Source of the DNA: Snodgrassella alvi
GTDB taxonomy: Bacteria > Pseudomonadota > Gammaproteobacteria > Burkholderiales > Neisseriaceae
Direction of reading: 5' to 3'
Assembly (NCBI RefSeq): GCF_002777745.1
Contig: NZ_MEIO01000053.1
Coordinates: forward strand, 1-64,000
DNA length: 64,000 bases
Below are positions 49,001 through 56,960 of this stretch, in pieces (positions within the stretch are counted from its first letter, which is position 1; every line of letters starts with the position of its first letter). The position numbers were made by a program, and so were the translations under genes. The notes below the pieces were generated by a model that had not been told where the DNA came from, ran no database searches, and was given only the letters and a program-made list of their open reading frames with translations.

Positions 49001-50544
49001 ATATTTATTCGATTGAAGATTTAGCACAACTGATTTTTGATTTGAAACAGATTAATCCGCGTGCATTGGTTTCAGTGAAGCTGGTGTCTTTACCGGGTGT
49101 TGGCACTATTGCCACCGGCGTAGCTAAAGCTTATGCCGATCTGATTACCATATCTGGTTATGATGGTGGTACCGGCGCCAGCCCGATTACCAGTGTGAAA
49201 TATGCTGGCAGTCCGTGGGAGCTGGGGCTGGCTGAAGCTCAGCAGGCACTGGTAGAAAATAATCTGCGCCATAAAGTGCGTCTGCAAGTGGATGGTGGCC
49301 TGAAAACCGGTATGGATATTGTTAAAGCAGCAATTCTGGGTGCTGAAAGCTTTGGCTTCGGTACTGGGCCGATGATTGCACTGGGCTGCCGCTACCTGCG
49401 CATCTGTCACTTGAATAACTGTGCTACCGGCGTGGCCACTCAGGACGATACCCTGCGCCAAGAACATTTCCATGGTTTACCGGAAAAAGCGATGAATTAC
49501 TTTAAATTCATTGCACAGGATGTGCGTGAAATCATGGCACAGCTTGGGGTAACCCAGTTAACCGATTTAATCGGCCGTACCGAGCTGCTGGAAGTCATAT
49601 CCGGCATTACGCCGAAACAAAGTACGCTGGATTTAAGCAAGTTGCTGTATTCACCGAAAGTTCCGGATGGCAGCTCGCGCTACTGTACCCAGACCAATCC
49701 ACCGTTTGATAGAGGCCACCTTAATCGCACCATCATGCAGGATATTGGGGATGCAGTGCAAAGCGGGGCTGATGTAGATTTAAGCTATGACATCAATAAT
49801 ACCGATCGCTCGGTAGGTGCTACTTTATCCGGCCAGATTGCTGCTGCTTACGGCAATCGCGGCCATGCACCACAGCGCTTTGATATATATCTGAACGGTA
49901 CGGCCGGACAGAGTTTTGGTGTATGGCTGGCCGGCACCGTGAATCTGTATCTGACCGGAGATGCCAACGATTATGTCGGCAAAGGAATGGCCGGTGGCAA
50001 GATTGTAATTCATCCGCATGGTGGTACAGCGTTCCAGCCGGAAGACACTACGATTATTGGCAATACCTGTCTGTATGGTGCTACCGGTGGCAGGCTGTTT
50101 GCTTCCGGTAAGGCCGGTGAGCGTTTTGCTGTGCGCAATTCCGGAGCCACAGTTGTGGTGGAAGGTATTGGCGACAATGGCTGTGAATACATGACCGGCG
50201 GCGTGGTATGCGTACTGGGCAAAACCGGAATCAACTTCGGTGCCGGTATGACTGGTGGTTTTGCCTATGTGCTGGATGTGGACGGCGGTTTCCGGCAGCG
50301 CATCAATCCCGAGCTGGTAGAGGGGCTGGATATCAGTACACTGACTATGCATCAGGAAAATCTGCGCGGTCTGATTGCCGAGCATGTGGAAAATACCCAC
50401 AGTCCGCTGGGAGAACGCATTCTGGCCAAATGGGACAATTATGTTAGCCGCTTTGTGCTGGTTAAACCGAAAGCCAATGATGTAAATGCGCTGCTGGGAC
50501 ATAAACCGCGTACCGTTACCGAGTTGCGCGCTGTTACCCAGTAA
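46078..50544 (+). CDS. gltB: glutamate synthase large subunit
   Basis: 1488 residues from the ATG at 46078; a GTG one codon earlier is also possible, with GAGG upstream. Cys14 in KENCGFGLIA is the amidotransferase nucleophile exposed after removal of a short propeptide. The central and FMN-binding domains carry GEGGEDPHRYG, AKPGEGGQLPG and GYDGGTGASP, and the 3Fe-4S cysteines lie in CRYLRICHLNNCATGVATQ. A GXGXG beta-helix ends the protein. With GltD it makes glutamate from glutamine and 2-oxoglutarate. Confidence 0.97.
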   Translation: MSSLYDHSLVKENCGFGLIANIEGEPSHKVVRTAILGLSRMQHRGAILSDGKTGDGCGLLLQMPKKFFQAIAEEAGITLAKNFAVGMIFFPRDEALAQEYKAIIEEELTRETLNISLWRSVPTNPKMLGAIALADMPYIEQVFIHAPAGWLPRDLERRLFMTRRRIEKRINHRDFYICSLSNQVMIYKGLCMPKDLPRFYPDLADLRMQSAICLFHQRFSTNTLPRWQLAQPFRYLAHNGEINTISGNRAWARARSYKYHTPLIPDLQTAAPFVNETGSDSSSLDNMLELFVNGGMDLFRAMRLLVPPAWQHNPDMDEDLRAFYDFNSMHMEPWDGPAGIVLSDGRYAACTLDRNGLRPARYVITQDKLITIASEVGIWDYAPDEVVEKGRVGPGELLVIDTREGRLMQSADINTELKTRHPYKEWLDRNVLSLIPFEKLPDEEVGESSFSADRLLVYQKLFGYDLEELESVVRVLGENGQEAVGSMGDDTPFAVLSQRPRVLFDYFRQYFAQVTNPPIDPLREKHVMSLNTCIGREMSVFFEAEGMSHRVNFKSPVLLYSDMQQLLQLSAEYYQHHHLDAVYNPNETSLKEALVRLCDEAVAAVRNGTVLLVVSDRNVSRDAMPIPAVLSVGAIQQRLVETNLRCDANIIVETASARNPHHFAVLIGLGATAVYPYLAYESLARMVSIGAITKPLRQVMINFRNAINKGLYKIISKMGISTISSYRCACLFEAIGFHHEVMELCFKNMLNRIEGATFAQLDAELRWFHKRAWQKSRGLEIGGYLKYKPQGEFHAYNPEVVNTLQAAVNSGDYAHYRRYADAVNKRPPSMLRDLLRLKTETATPVALEQVEAAENLYKRFDSAAMSIGALSPEAHEALATAMNRLGGFSNSGEGGEDPHRYGTERVSRIKQVASGRFGVTPAYLVSADVIQIKVAQGAKPGEGGQLPGDKVTPYIAQLRFAVPGSTLISPPPHHDIYSIEDLAQLIFDLKQINPRALVSVKLVSLPGVGTIATGVAKAYADLITISGYDGGTGASPITSVKYAGSPWELGLAEAQQALVENNLRHKVRLQVDGGLKTGMDIVKAAILGAESFGFGTGPMIALGCRYLRICHLNNCATGVATQDDTLRQEHFHGLPEKAMNYFKFIAQDVREIMAQLGVTQLTDLIGRTELLEVISGITPKQSTLDLSKLLYSPKVPDGSSRYCTQTNPPFDRGHLNRTIMQDIGDAVQSGADVDLSYDINNTDRSVGATLSGQIAAAYGNRGHAPQRFDIYLNGTAGQSFGVWLAGTVNLYLTGDANDYVGKGMAGGKIVIHPHGGTAFQPEDTTIIGNTCLYGATGGRLFASGKAGERFAVRNSGATVVVEGIGDNGCEYMTGGVVCVLGKTGINFGAGMTGGFAYVLDVDGGFRQRINPELVEGLDISTLTMHQENLRGLIAEHVENTHSPLGERILAKWDNYVSRFVLVKPKANDVNALLGHKPRTVTELRAVTQ

Positions 50545-50593
50545 GGCTGCCGGACAATGCAGGAATAATTAGAAATAGTGCAAGGAACACCAG

Positions 50594-52003
50594 ATGAGTC
50601 AACGCGAAAATGTTTACCAGTTTATCGATGTCCCGCGTGTCGATCCCCCGAAAGAGCCACTGACCGTGCGTCAGCATGAATTTACGGAAATCTATCAGCC
50701 GTTTACTACCGCGCAGGCGATTGCGCAGGCCGACCGCTGTCTGGCCTGCGGCAATCCGTACTGCCAGAACAAATGTCCCTTACACAATAATATTCCCAAC
50801 TGGCTGCGGCTGGCGAATGAAGGGCGAATTATCGAAGCGGTGGAACTGGCGCATACCACCAACAGCCTGCCGGAAGTATGCGGACGTGTGTGCCCGCAGG
50901 ATCGTCTGTGCGAAGGTGATTGCACTCTGAATGCTGAATTTGGTGCAGTTACTATTGGTGCTATCGAAAAATACATCACTGAACAGGCTTTTGCGCAGGG
51001 CTGGCGCCCTGATATCAGCGCAGTAGAAAAAGTGGGCAAAAAAGTGGCCGTAGTGGGTGCCGGGCCGGCCGGTCTGGGCTGTGCCGATGTGCTGATTCGC
51101 AATGGTGTAGACGTTACAGTATACGAACGGGCGACAGAAATCGGTGGCCTGCTCACATTTGGTATTCCGGCTTTCAAGCTGGAAAAAGAAGTGATGATGC
51201 GCCGGCGCCATGTACTTACCAGTATGGGTATTGAATTCAGACTGGGCGTGAATGTTGGCACAGATATCACCCTGCAACAGCTAGAACAACAGTACGATGC
51301 TGTATTTTTAGGCGTAGGTACTTATCAGGGGCTGCGTGCCGGCATTGAGAATGAGGATGCCAGCGGCGTCTATCTGGCCTTGCCGTATCTGATTGGCAAT
51401 ACCGAAAATCTGCTGAATATTGCCAGTAAAGATTATGTTTCCATGGCCGATAAGCGCGTAGTGGTACTGGGAGGCGGTGATACTGCCATGGATTGTGTGC
51501 GTACAGCTTTGCGTCAGCAGGCAAAAGAAGTTATCTGTGCCTATCGCCGCGATGCCGCCAATATGCCCGGCTCCAAAAAGGAATTCAATAATGCGCGTGA
51601 AGAAGGCGTGCAGTTTAAATTCAATGTGCAGCCGCAGGCCGTAGTGACCAATGCAGAAGGTGCCGTTACTGGTATTCAGGTGGTGAAAACCAGTATGGGC
51701 GCAGCGGATGAACGAGGGCGCCGCCGCGCTGAAATCGTTGCCGGCAGTGAAGAAGTAATTGCCTGCGATGCCGTGATTTTGGCGTTTGGTTTTGCTCCGC
51801 ACAGCATGCCGTGGTTAAGCACTGTCGGCGTAACCGTGGATGAACGTGGCCGCATTCAGACTGGCGGCGAATATAAACAGCAAACCGCCAATCCAAAGAT
51901 TTTTGCCGGTGGCGATATTACCCGCGGTTCGGATCTGGTGGTTACCGCCATAGCTGAAGGGCGCGATGCGGCACAAAGTATCATGGATTATCTGGAAGTC
52001 TAA
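50594..52003 (+). CDS. gltD: glutamate synthase small subunit
   Basis: 469 residues. N-terminal cysteine clusters CLACGNPYCQNKCP and CGRVCPQDRLCEGDC hold 4Fe-4S centres. FAD-binding VVGAGPAGLGCADVLIR and NADPH-binding VVLGGGDTAMDCVRTA follow, and the end has GGDITRGSDLVVTAIAEGRDAA. It feeds electrons from NADPH to GltB. It lies 49 bp after gltB with GGAACACC upstream. One operon closed by a strong terminator. Confidence 0.96.
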   Translation: MSQRENVYQFIDVPRVDPPKEPLTVRQHEFTEIYQPFTTAQAIAQADRCLACGNPYCQNKCPLHNNIPNWLRLANEGRIIEAVELAHTTNSLPEVCGRVCPQDRLCEGDCTLNAEFGAVTIGAIEKYITEQAFAQGWRPDISAVEKVGKKVAVVGAGPAGLGCADVLIRNGVDVTVYERATEIGGLLTFGIPAFKLEKEVMMRRRHVLTSMGIEFRLGVNVGTDITLQQLEQQYDAVFLGVGTYQGLRAGIENEDASGVYLALPYLIGNTENLLNIASKDYVSMADKRVVVLGGGDTAMDCVRTALRQQAKEVICAYRRDAANMPGSKKEFNNAREEGVQFKFNVQPQAVVTNAEGAVTGIQVVKTSMGAADERGRRRAEIVAGSEEVIACDAVILAFGFAPHSMPWLSTVGVTVDERGRIQTGGEYKQQTANPKIFAGGDITRGSDLVVTAIAEGRDAAQSIMDYLEV

Positions 52004-52020
52004 TGGCCAGATTGCCAGAT

Positions 52021-52066
52021 AAAACTGCCTGTGACCAACTGTATGGTCACAGGCAGTTTTATTTTT
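52021..52066. terminator. strong bidirectional terminator after gltD
   Basis: 17-bp perfect stem (52021-52037 with 52044-52060), 6-base loop and T-rich tract on the + strand. The A-run at its left edge serves the convergent gene at 52078. Confidence 0.92.
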
Positions 52067-52077
52067 CCGAGTATTGA

Positions 52078-53706
52078 TTATTGTTGTGCCAGTATCTGTA
52101 CTGCTGCACGCTTGCCCCAGTAACACGCTTCCTCAAAAATTGAATAACCGGATAAATCACTGTGAGCAAACTGTAAACGTCCAGTATAAGAGCGCAGTGC
52201 CTGTAAGCCCTGATTGGACAGATAACCCGGCTGCGGTACCGCCATGGCGTGACCGCGCAGACTTAATCGTGCCTGTAACATGCGCTGGCGCAGTGCAAAG
52301 CCGTAAATCTGTTCCAACTCTGCTGCTGCACGCAGGTAAATCTGCTTAGGAGAGGCAGACAACATCCAGCGGCGTACATTGGCTGGTGTATCCTGATTCA
52401 GCGCGGTGTAGGCAGAAAAAGAGGTATAAGCCGGTGGTCCTTGCCGGATTTGCTGATGGGTGGCTACTACATAGCCCAGCCCCGTACCCTGATACAGAAT
52501 ATTGTCCCATGCCAGCCTGCTGCTCCTGCTTTCTGGTGGCATTCCGCGTAACAAGAAATTAGCCACGATCCACGGTGCATACTGCGGCATATGGCTTTCT
52601 GGCTTAAAACCATACTGTTGAATATTCTTAATCACATGCGCGGCAATATACAGCGGCATGGCGCAGATGGCATGGCGCACTTCAAGCCAGAAATATTTCT
52701 GCTGGCCGGTACAGACTAACAGGCGTACGCCTTGTGCATGTTCTTCAATCGAGGCCACAAAGGCATTCATACTGTATGGTTGCTTAAATGGCTGGCTGCT
52801 TTCAGGCCAATTTCTCAATGGTTGCAGACGGCAGAACGTGCGTATCCGCTGCGATAGCTCGTGTAGACCATGTGGCCATGTCAGCACTGAACCATGCTCA
52901 TTTTGTTCATTACCGCGTGCACAGAAGTAGTGCAAACCTGCCCAGGCACAGACTTGGCTGATACCCTGTCCGTAATCATCACGGCAGCAATAATCCAGAT
53001 ACCATAATAATGTTGGCGAATGATAACCCTGCTGTTGCAGCCAGTGGGCAAACGTTATTTTTTCCAGCCGGCGCCAGTGGCTGTCTGTACTGGACAAATC
53101 CAGCGGAATGGTGAACAAACGTTTGCCATCGGTACCGCGCTGATTACTGAGCTGATGAACAAAGCGAAAAAAACGTTCGCTATCGGCATCACGGCGTGGC
53201 AGCAGTTCATTCTGCCAGTGCTGCTGATAAAATAGGCGCTCATTAGGTACTTGCAGCAGGGCACGCTCATCATACACACCATGCTGGTAAAGCTGTAAAT
53301 CGCCTAGTAATTCACGAATGTGTTCAGACTCGGGCGAGGGCAGGGGCAGGTAATGAGCGCCGGTTGGGTAATCCACGCCAAACTGACTTTCGCCGCGATT
53401 ATTGCCATTACGTTCCGCACCATCAAGCAGGATATAGTCTTGCATACCCTGTCTAGACAATTGCCAAGCGGTAGATAAGGCCGCAGCTCCACTGCCGATA
53501 ATCACCGTATTGGCGTAGCGTGTGGGAATATTGGCAGGCGGCTGTATTTGTGCATCACGAATAGCATGGCCAATTGCCTTGCCCGGAAAATCCACACTAA
53601 TTGGCGGTCTTCCGGGCACAAAATAACGCCACGCCTCGTAGCTGGTTAATCCCACCATGCTGACACCGATTGCATGGCCGAGAAAGCGGCGGCGACTGAT
53701 TTTCAT
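52078..53706 (-). CDS. Tat-exported FAD-dependent oxidoreductase (amine-oxidase-like)
   Basis: 542 residues. A twin-arginine signal SRRRFLG (4-10) with a hydrophobic stretch precedes the FAD site VIIGSGAAALSTAWQL (G71-A76). A substrate-side segment ICAMPLYIAAHVIK and a C-terminal GYSIFEEACYWGKRAAVQIL close the fold, as in flavin amine oxidases. It should act folded in the periplasm. It lies 13 bp downstream of the membrane aminopropyltransferase gene, so they form an operon. A role in oxidising a polyamine-like product is an inference from this pairing; the true substrate is unknown. Confidence 0.8.
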   Translation of the reverse strand: MKISRRRFLGHAIGVSMVGLTSYEAWRYFVPGRPPISVDFPGKAIGHAIRDAQIQPPANIPTRYANTVIIGSGAAALSTAWQLSRQGMQDYILLDGAERNGNNRGESQFGVDYPTGAHYLPLPSPESEHIRELLGDLQLYQHGVYDERALLQVPNERLFYQQHWQNELLPRRDADSERFFRFVHQLSNQRGTDGKRLFTIPLDLSSTDSHWRRLEKITFAHWLQQQGYHSPTLLWYLDYCCRDDYGQGISQVCAWAGLHYFCARGNEQNEHGSVLTWPHGLHELSQRIRTFCRLQPLRNWPESSQPFKQPYSMNAFVASIEEHAQGVRLLVCTGQQKYFWLEVRHAICAMPLYIAAHVIKNIQQYGFKPESHMPQYAPWIVANFLLRGMPPESRSSRLAWDNILYQGTGLGYVVATHQQIRQGPPAYTSFSAYTALNQDTPANVRRWMLSASPKQIYLRAAAELEQIYGFALRQRMLQARLSLRGHAMAVPQPGYLSNQGLQALRSYTGRLQFAHSDLSGYSIFEEACYWGKRAAVQILAQQ

Positions 53707-53719
53707 CCTTAATACTCCC

Positions 53720-55228
53720 TTAGCGCATCACCGCACGCCAGTCTGCTTCAAAGTATTCCACCAGCTTTTGCGTATTCAGATGATTGGCTTCAACCGCACG
53801 TCGCTGCATATCTTTCGGAAAATTAAACATTTCGCGTGTACTGTTGGCATCCAGATACCGAGTTGATACACGATAATCATCGGGAATCAGAAACTTACCT
53901 TCCTGACTGGCCATTACATAGCCCCACTCACCAAAGGAAGGAACATAAACATGATAGGGCAGGGTTTTCAGTCCGGCTGCTTCCAATGTAGTAACAATGC
54001 ACCAGAAAGCGTTGGGAGCAAAATAGGGTGAAGTGGATTGCACCACAATATTACCATGTGGATTTAGATGCCTTGCCACCATACGGTACATCGGTACCGA
54101 ATACAGCTTACCCAGAGAAAAATTGGCAGGGTCGGGAAAATCGATAATAATTACGTCGAATTTTTGCTGATTATGTTCCAGCCATTGTGCAGCATCGGCA
54201 TTGATAATGCGCATTTTCGGATGATTGAGTGAATTCTGATTGAGTTCGCGCAATTGTGCCGACGTGCGGAATACTTTGGTCATGCTGGCATCCAGATCAA
54301 CCAGCGTAACCTGTTTAACCTGTGAATATTTCAGCACTTCCCGCGCCGCCAGCCCATCACCGCCGCCCAGTATCAGAATATTGGCAGCCCTTGGATTCTG
54401 CTCCATCGCTGGCAACACCAGTGCCTCGTGATAGCGTGCTTCATCTACTGAAGAAAATTGCAAATTACCATTAATAAACAGTCGGGTATCATTATGCCAC
54501 TTGGTAATTACCAATCGCTGGTAAGGAGAAGCCGTGCTATACACCACTGGGTCACCGAAATAATGCTCTTCAGCTTTGTTGGTAATCTGATTGGCGTAAC
54601 AGAAAAAAAGCAGCAGTATAAGCAGTACTATATTGCCACGCAGGCACAAGTGCCGATAACGGCGCAAATCTTTCTTAAACAGGCGTGCAGTTAATAGCGC
54701 AACAATCGTATTCAGAATCCCGAACAGCAAAGCACTTCTGGCCATGCCCAGCTTGGGCGCCAGAATCAGTGGAAACAGCAGCGAAACGGCCAGCGCACCC
54801 AGATAATCAAAGGTGAGTACCCGGCTAACCACTTCCTTAAACTCAACTTCACGCAAATTGAGCACCCGCATTACCAGCGGCAGCTCCATACCGGTGATGA
54901 TGCCAATAATCAGCACCAGCCCATACAGCACCGAACGAAACGGAGCAGCGGAAAAACCAAACAGCACAAATAAAAGCAGTGCAGAAATACCGCCGACAAT
55001 GCCCACCAGAATTTCAATATCAATAAAGCGGCTTAACGCATCTCTGTCATGTATATAGCGGGTTAAATGAGCGCCAATACCCATGGCAAACATATACACA
55101 CCAATGATTGACGAAAACTGAAGTATCGAATCCCCAAGCAGATAGCTGGCCAGTGCCGCCATAATCAACTCATAGGCCAGCCCGCAACTGGCTACCACAA
55201 ACACCGACACAATTAATGCAGGATTCAC
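53720..55228 (-). CDS. membrane-embedded spermidine-synthase-like aminopropyltransferase
   Basis: 502 residues, much longer than soluble SpeE (about 280). Residues 1-215 form about seven membrane segments. The C-terminal domain is a spermidine-synthase fold: DEARYHEAL (262-270), GGGDG (288-292), DLD (311-313) and DFPDP (363-367) at the active site. It would use decarboxylated AdoMet, made by SpeD encoded at 58814, as aminopropyl donor. The acceptor is unknown and may be membrane-associated. First gene of the leftward operon. Confidence 0.85.
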   Translation of the reverse strand: MNPALIVSVFVVASCGLAYELIMAALASYLLGDSILQFSSIIGVYMFAMGIGAHLTRYIHDRDALSRFIDIEILVGIVGGISALLLFVLFGFSAAPFRSVLYGLVLIIGIITGMELPLVMRVLNLREVEFKEVVSRVLTFDYLGALAVSLLFPLILAPKLGMARSALLFGILNTIVALLTARLFKKDLRRYRHLCLRGNIVLLILLLFFCYANQITNKAEEHYFGDPVVYSTASPYQRLVITKWHNDTRLFINGNLQFSSVDEARYHEALVLPAMEQNPRAANILILGGGDGLAAREVLKYSQVKQVTLVDLDASMTKVFRTSAQLRELNQNSLNHPKMRIINADAAQWLEHNQQKFDVIIIDFPDPANFSLGKLYSVPMYRMVARHLNPHGNIVVQSTSPYFAPNAFWCIVTTLEAAGLKTLPYHVYVPSFGEWGYVMASQEGKFLIPDDYRVSTRYLDANSTREMFNFPKDMQRRAVEANHLNTQKLVEYFEADWRAVMR

Positions 55229-55395
55229 AATTTATCCTTTATTGATTTCTGATATTGCAGGTACAGTGATTTGTACCAGTTTCACAGGTTAAGCCCTGCC
55301 ATTACTGTAAAGCGGCCTTGCTAACCCATAATCACAGCCTGAATCCAAGCCACTCCGGCTACAGAATAATCTGTACAGATTCAATTGTTAATTTA

Positions 55396-55423
55396 TTGCT
55401 GGTTAAAGTAAAAAACATACTAT
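55396..55423 (+). promoter_or_regulatory. candidate promoter of the DUF350-SPFH-DUF4178-speD operon
   Basis: TTGCTG (55396-55401) and TACTAT (55418-55423), 16-bp spacer, within the 250-bp divergent region. Confidence 0.4.
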
Positions 55424-55450
55424 ACAAAACTATTATTATACGGTATGTTT
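55413..55450. promoter_or_regulatory. inverted repeat over the divergent promoter, possible operator
   Basis: Perfect 8-bp arms AAACATAC (55413-55420) and GTATGTTT (55443-55450) separated by 22 bp. The left arm overlaps the candidate -10 box and the right arm lies near the expected transcript start. Confidence 0.35.
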
Positions 55451-55479
55451 AAGAGTAGAAATAATCAGGAAAATGAAAT

Positions 55480-55878
55480 ATGGCAATTACCTTATGGCAG
55501 TACTTGCAGTATTTGAAATACTTCGCTGTTGCCCTGCTTTTGCTAATTGGGTTTATTGTTTTCTACCTGCGCATCACTCCTGTAGCCGAACTGAAATTAA
55601 TCAAACAGGGCAATATAGCCTGTGCTACTTCGTTCAGTGGCGCCATGACCGGTTTTTGCATCACCCTGATTTCAAGTATGCTGCAATCAGTAAGCCTGAT
55701 CAGTTTTATTATCTGGGGCGTGGCGGCCATGATTGTGCAGATTCTGGTGTATTTTATTGCCATGCTGCTTATTCCCAAAGCCAATCAGGAACTGGCAAAC
55801 AATAATATCGCAGTTGGCATCCTATTTTGTGGCTTGTCGATAGCCATTGGTATTCTCAATGCTGCTGCATTAAGTTAG
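55480..55878 (+). CDS. DUF350 (YjfL-like) membrane protein
   Basis: 132 residues with four membrane segments. IKQGNIACATSFSGAMTGFCITLISSM and the final NNNIAVGILFCGLSIAIGILNAAALS match the DUF350 repeat. E. coli YjfL is encoded beside a PspA-like gene and a glutathionylspermidine-synthase-like gene, so the association with polyamine chemistry recurs. CAGGA precedes the ATG. First gene of the rightward operon. Confidence 0.85.
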   Translation: MAITLWQYLQYLKYFAVALLLLIGFIVFYLRITPVAELKLIKQGNIACATSFSGAMTGFCITLISSMLQSVSLISFIIWGVAAMIVQILVYFIAMLLIPKANQELANNNIAVGILFCGLSIAIGILNAAALS

Positions 55879-55908
55879 TAATCAAACCTTTAAATTTGGA
55901 TACGCATA

Positions 55909-56952
55909 ATGGTACTGAACTCAATTTTTGGCAGTAATGGTTTTGGTGGCTTCATCAAGAAACAATTTATCGATGTTATCCAGTGGGAAAATCCCGACCC
56001 GGATGTTTTAATGTGGCGTTTCCCGTTACAGGATCAGGAAATCCAGAATGGCGCTGCCCTGATAGTACGGGAATCCCAGAATGCCATGTTTGTGGATGAA
56101 GGAACTATTGCCGACCAGTTTGGCACCGGCACGTTTACCCTGAATACCCAGAACCTGCCGTTACTCACCAACCTGAAACACTGGGGTAAATTATTTCAGT
56201 CGCCATTCAAATCTGATGTGTACTTTTTCAACATGCGCCAGCAGCTATCCAGACGCTGGGGCACAGCACAGCCGGTTACCATTCGCGACAGTGATTTCGG
56301 CGCCGTTTCCGTGCGCTCATTTGGTATGTATTCCTTCCGTATTGCTCAACCGGCGGTGTTTTTTCGCGAAGTGAGCGGCGTATGTGAGGAATATCGCACT
56401 GAAACACTGGAAGAGCAGTTGCGTAATCTGGCTGTTACCCAGCTGGCCAGCGCTTTTGGTAGTTCTGATATTCCTTTTCTGGATATGGCCGCCAATCAGC
56501 TGATGCTGTCACAGCAAATGACTACTCTGCTGCAATCGGCATTTGCCGCCATCGGACTGGAGCTGGAAAACTTTACCGTAGAAAGTATTACCCTGCCCGA
56601 AAGCCTGCAACAGCGTCTGGATGAACGCATGGGTATGGGTATAGTTGGCGATATGGCACGTTATACTCAGTATCAGACTGCACAGGCCATCCCCTTGGCT
56701 GCCCAGAATGAGGGCGGTGTTGCCGGTATCGGCGCTGGGCTGGCGGCAGGAATGAATATAGCCAATGTCATGACCTCAGGTATTATCGGTGCCACAGCCA
56801 CACCGGCTGCACCTGCTGGTGGTGCTGAAACCGCTGCCACAGACCTGACTGCCAGACTGGCACAACTGAAAACCTTACTGGAGCAAAACCTGATTAGCCA
56901 GAATGATTACGATACAGCCAAGGCTGAGATTATCAAAAAAATCACTGGTTAA
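55909..56952 (+). CDS. SPFH/band-7 domain protein with C-terminal SHOCT motif
   Basis: 347 residues. The N-terminus GSNGFGGFIKKQFIDVIQWENPDPDVLMWRFP is typical of the bacterial virion-core-like SPFH group. The band-7 core follows (residues 40-240, including FGAVSVRSFGMYSFRI and LGMGIVGDMARYTQYQ-like sequence). After an Ala/Gly-rich linker, DLTARLAQLKTLLEQNLISQNDYDTAKAEIIKKI is a SHOCT motif. No membrane segment, so it probably assembles at the inner face of the membrane. 30 bp after DUF350 and 8 bp before the next gene. Confidence 0.82.
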   Translation: MVLNSIFGSNGFGGFIKKQFIDVIQWENPDPDVLMWRFPLQDQEIQNGAALIVRESQNAMFVDEGTIADQFGTGTFTLNTQNLPLLTNLKHWGKLFQSPFKSDVYFFNMRQQLSRRWGTAQPVTIRDSDFGAVSVRSFGMYSFRIAQPAVFFREVSGVCEEYRTETLEEQLRNLAVTQLASAFGSSDIPFLDMAANQLMLSQQMTTLLQSAFAAIGLELENFTVESITLPESLQQRLDERMGMGIVGDMARYTQYQTAQAIPLAAQNEGGVAGIGAGLAAGMNIANVMTSGIIGATATPAAPAGGAETAATDLTARLAQLKTLLEQNLISQNDYDTAKAEIIKKITG

Positions 56953-56960
56953 CTGGCTGT

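Noticed and set aside
49825-50502. 225-codon minus-strand frame over gltB
   Set aside because: Shadow of the gltB beta-helix domain.
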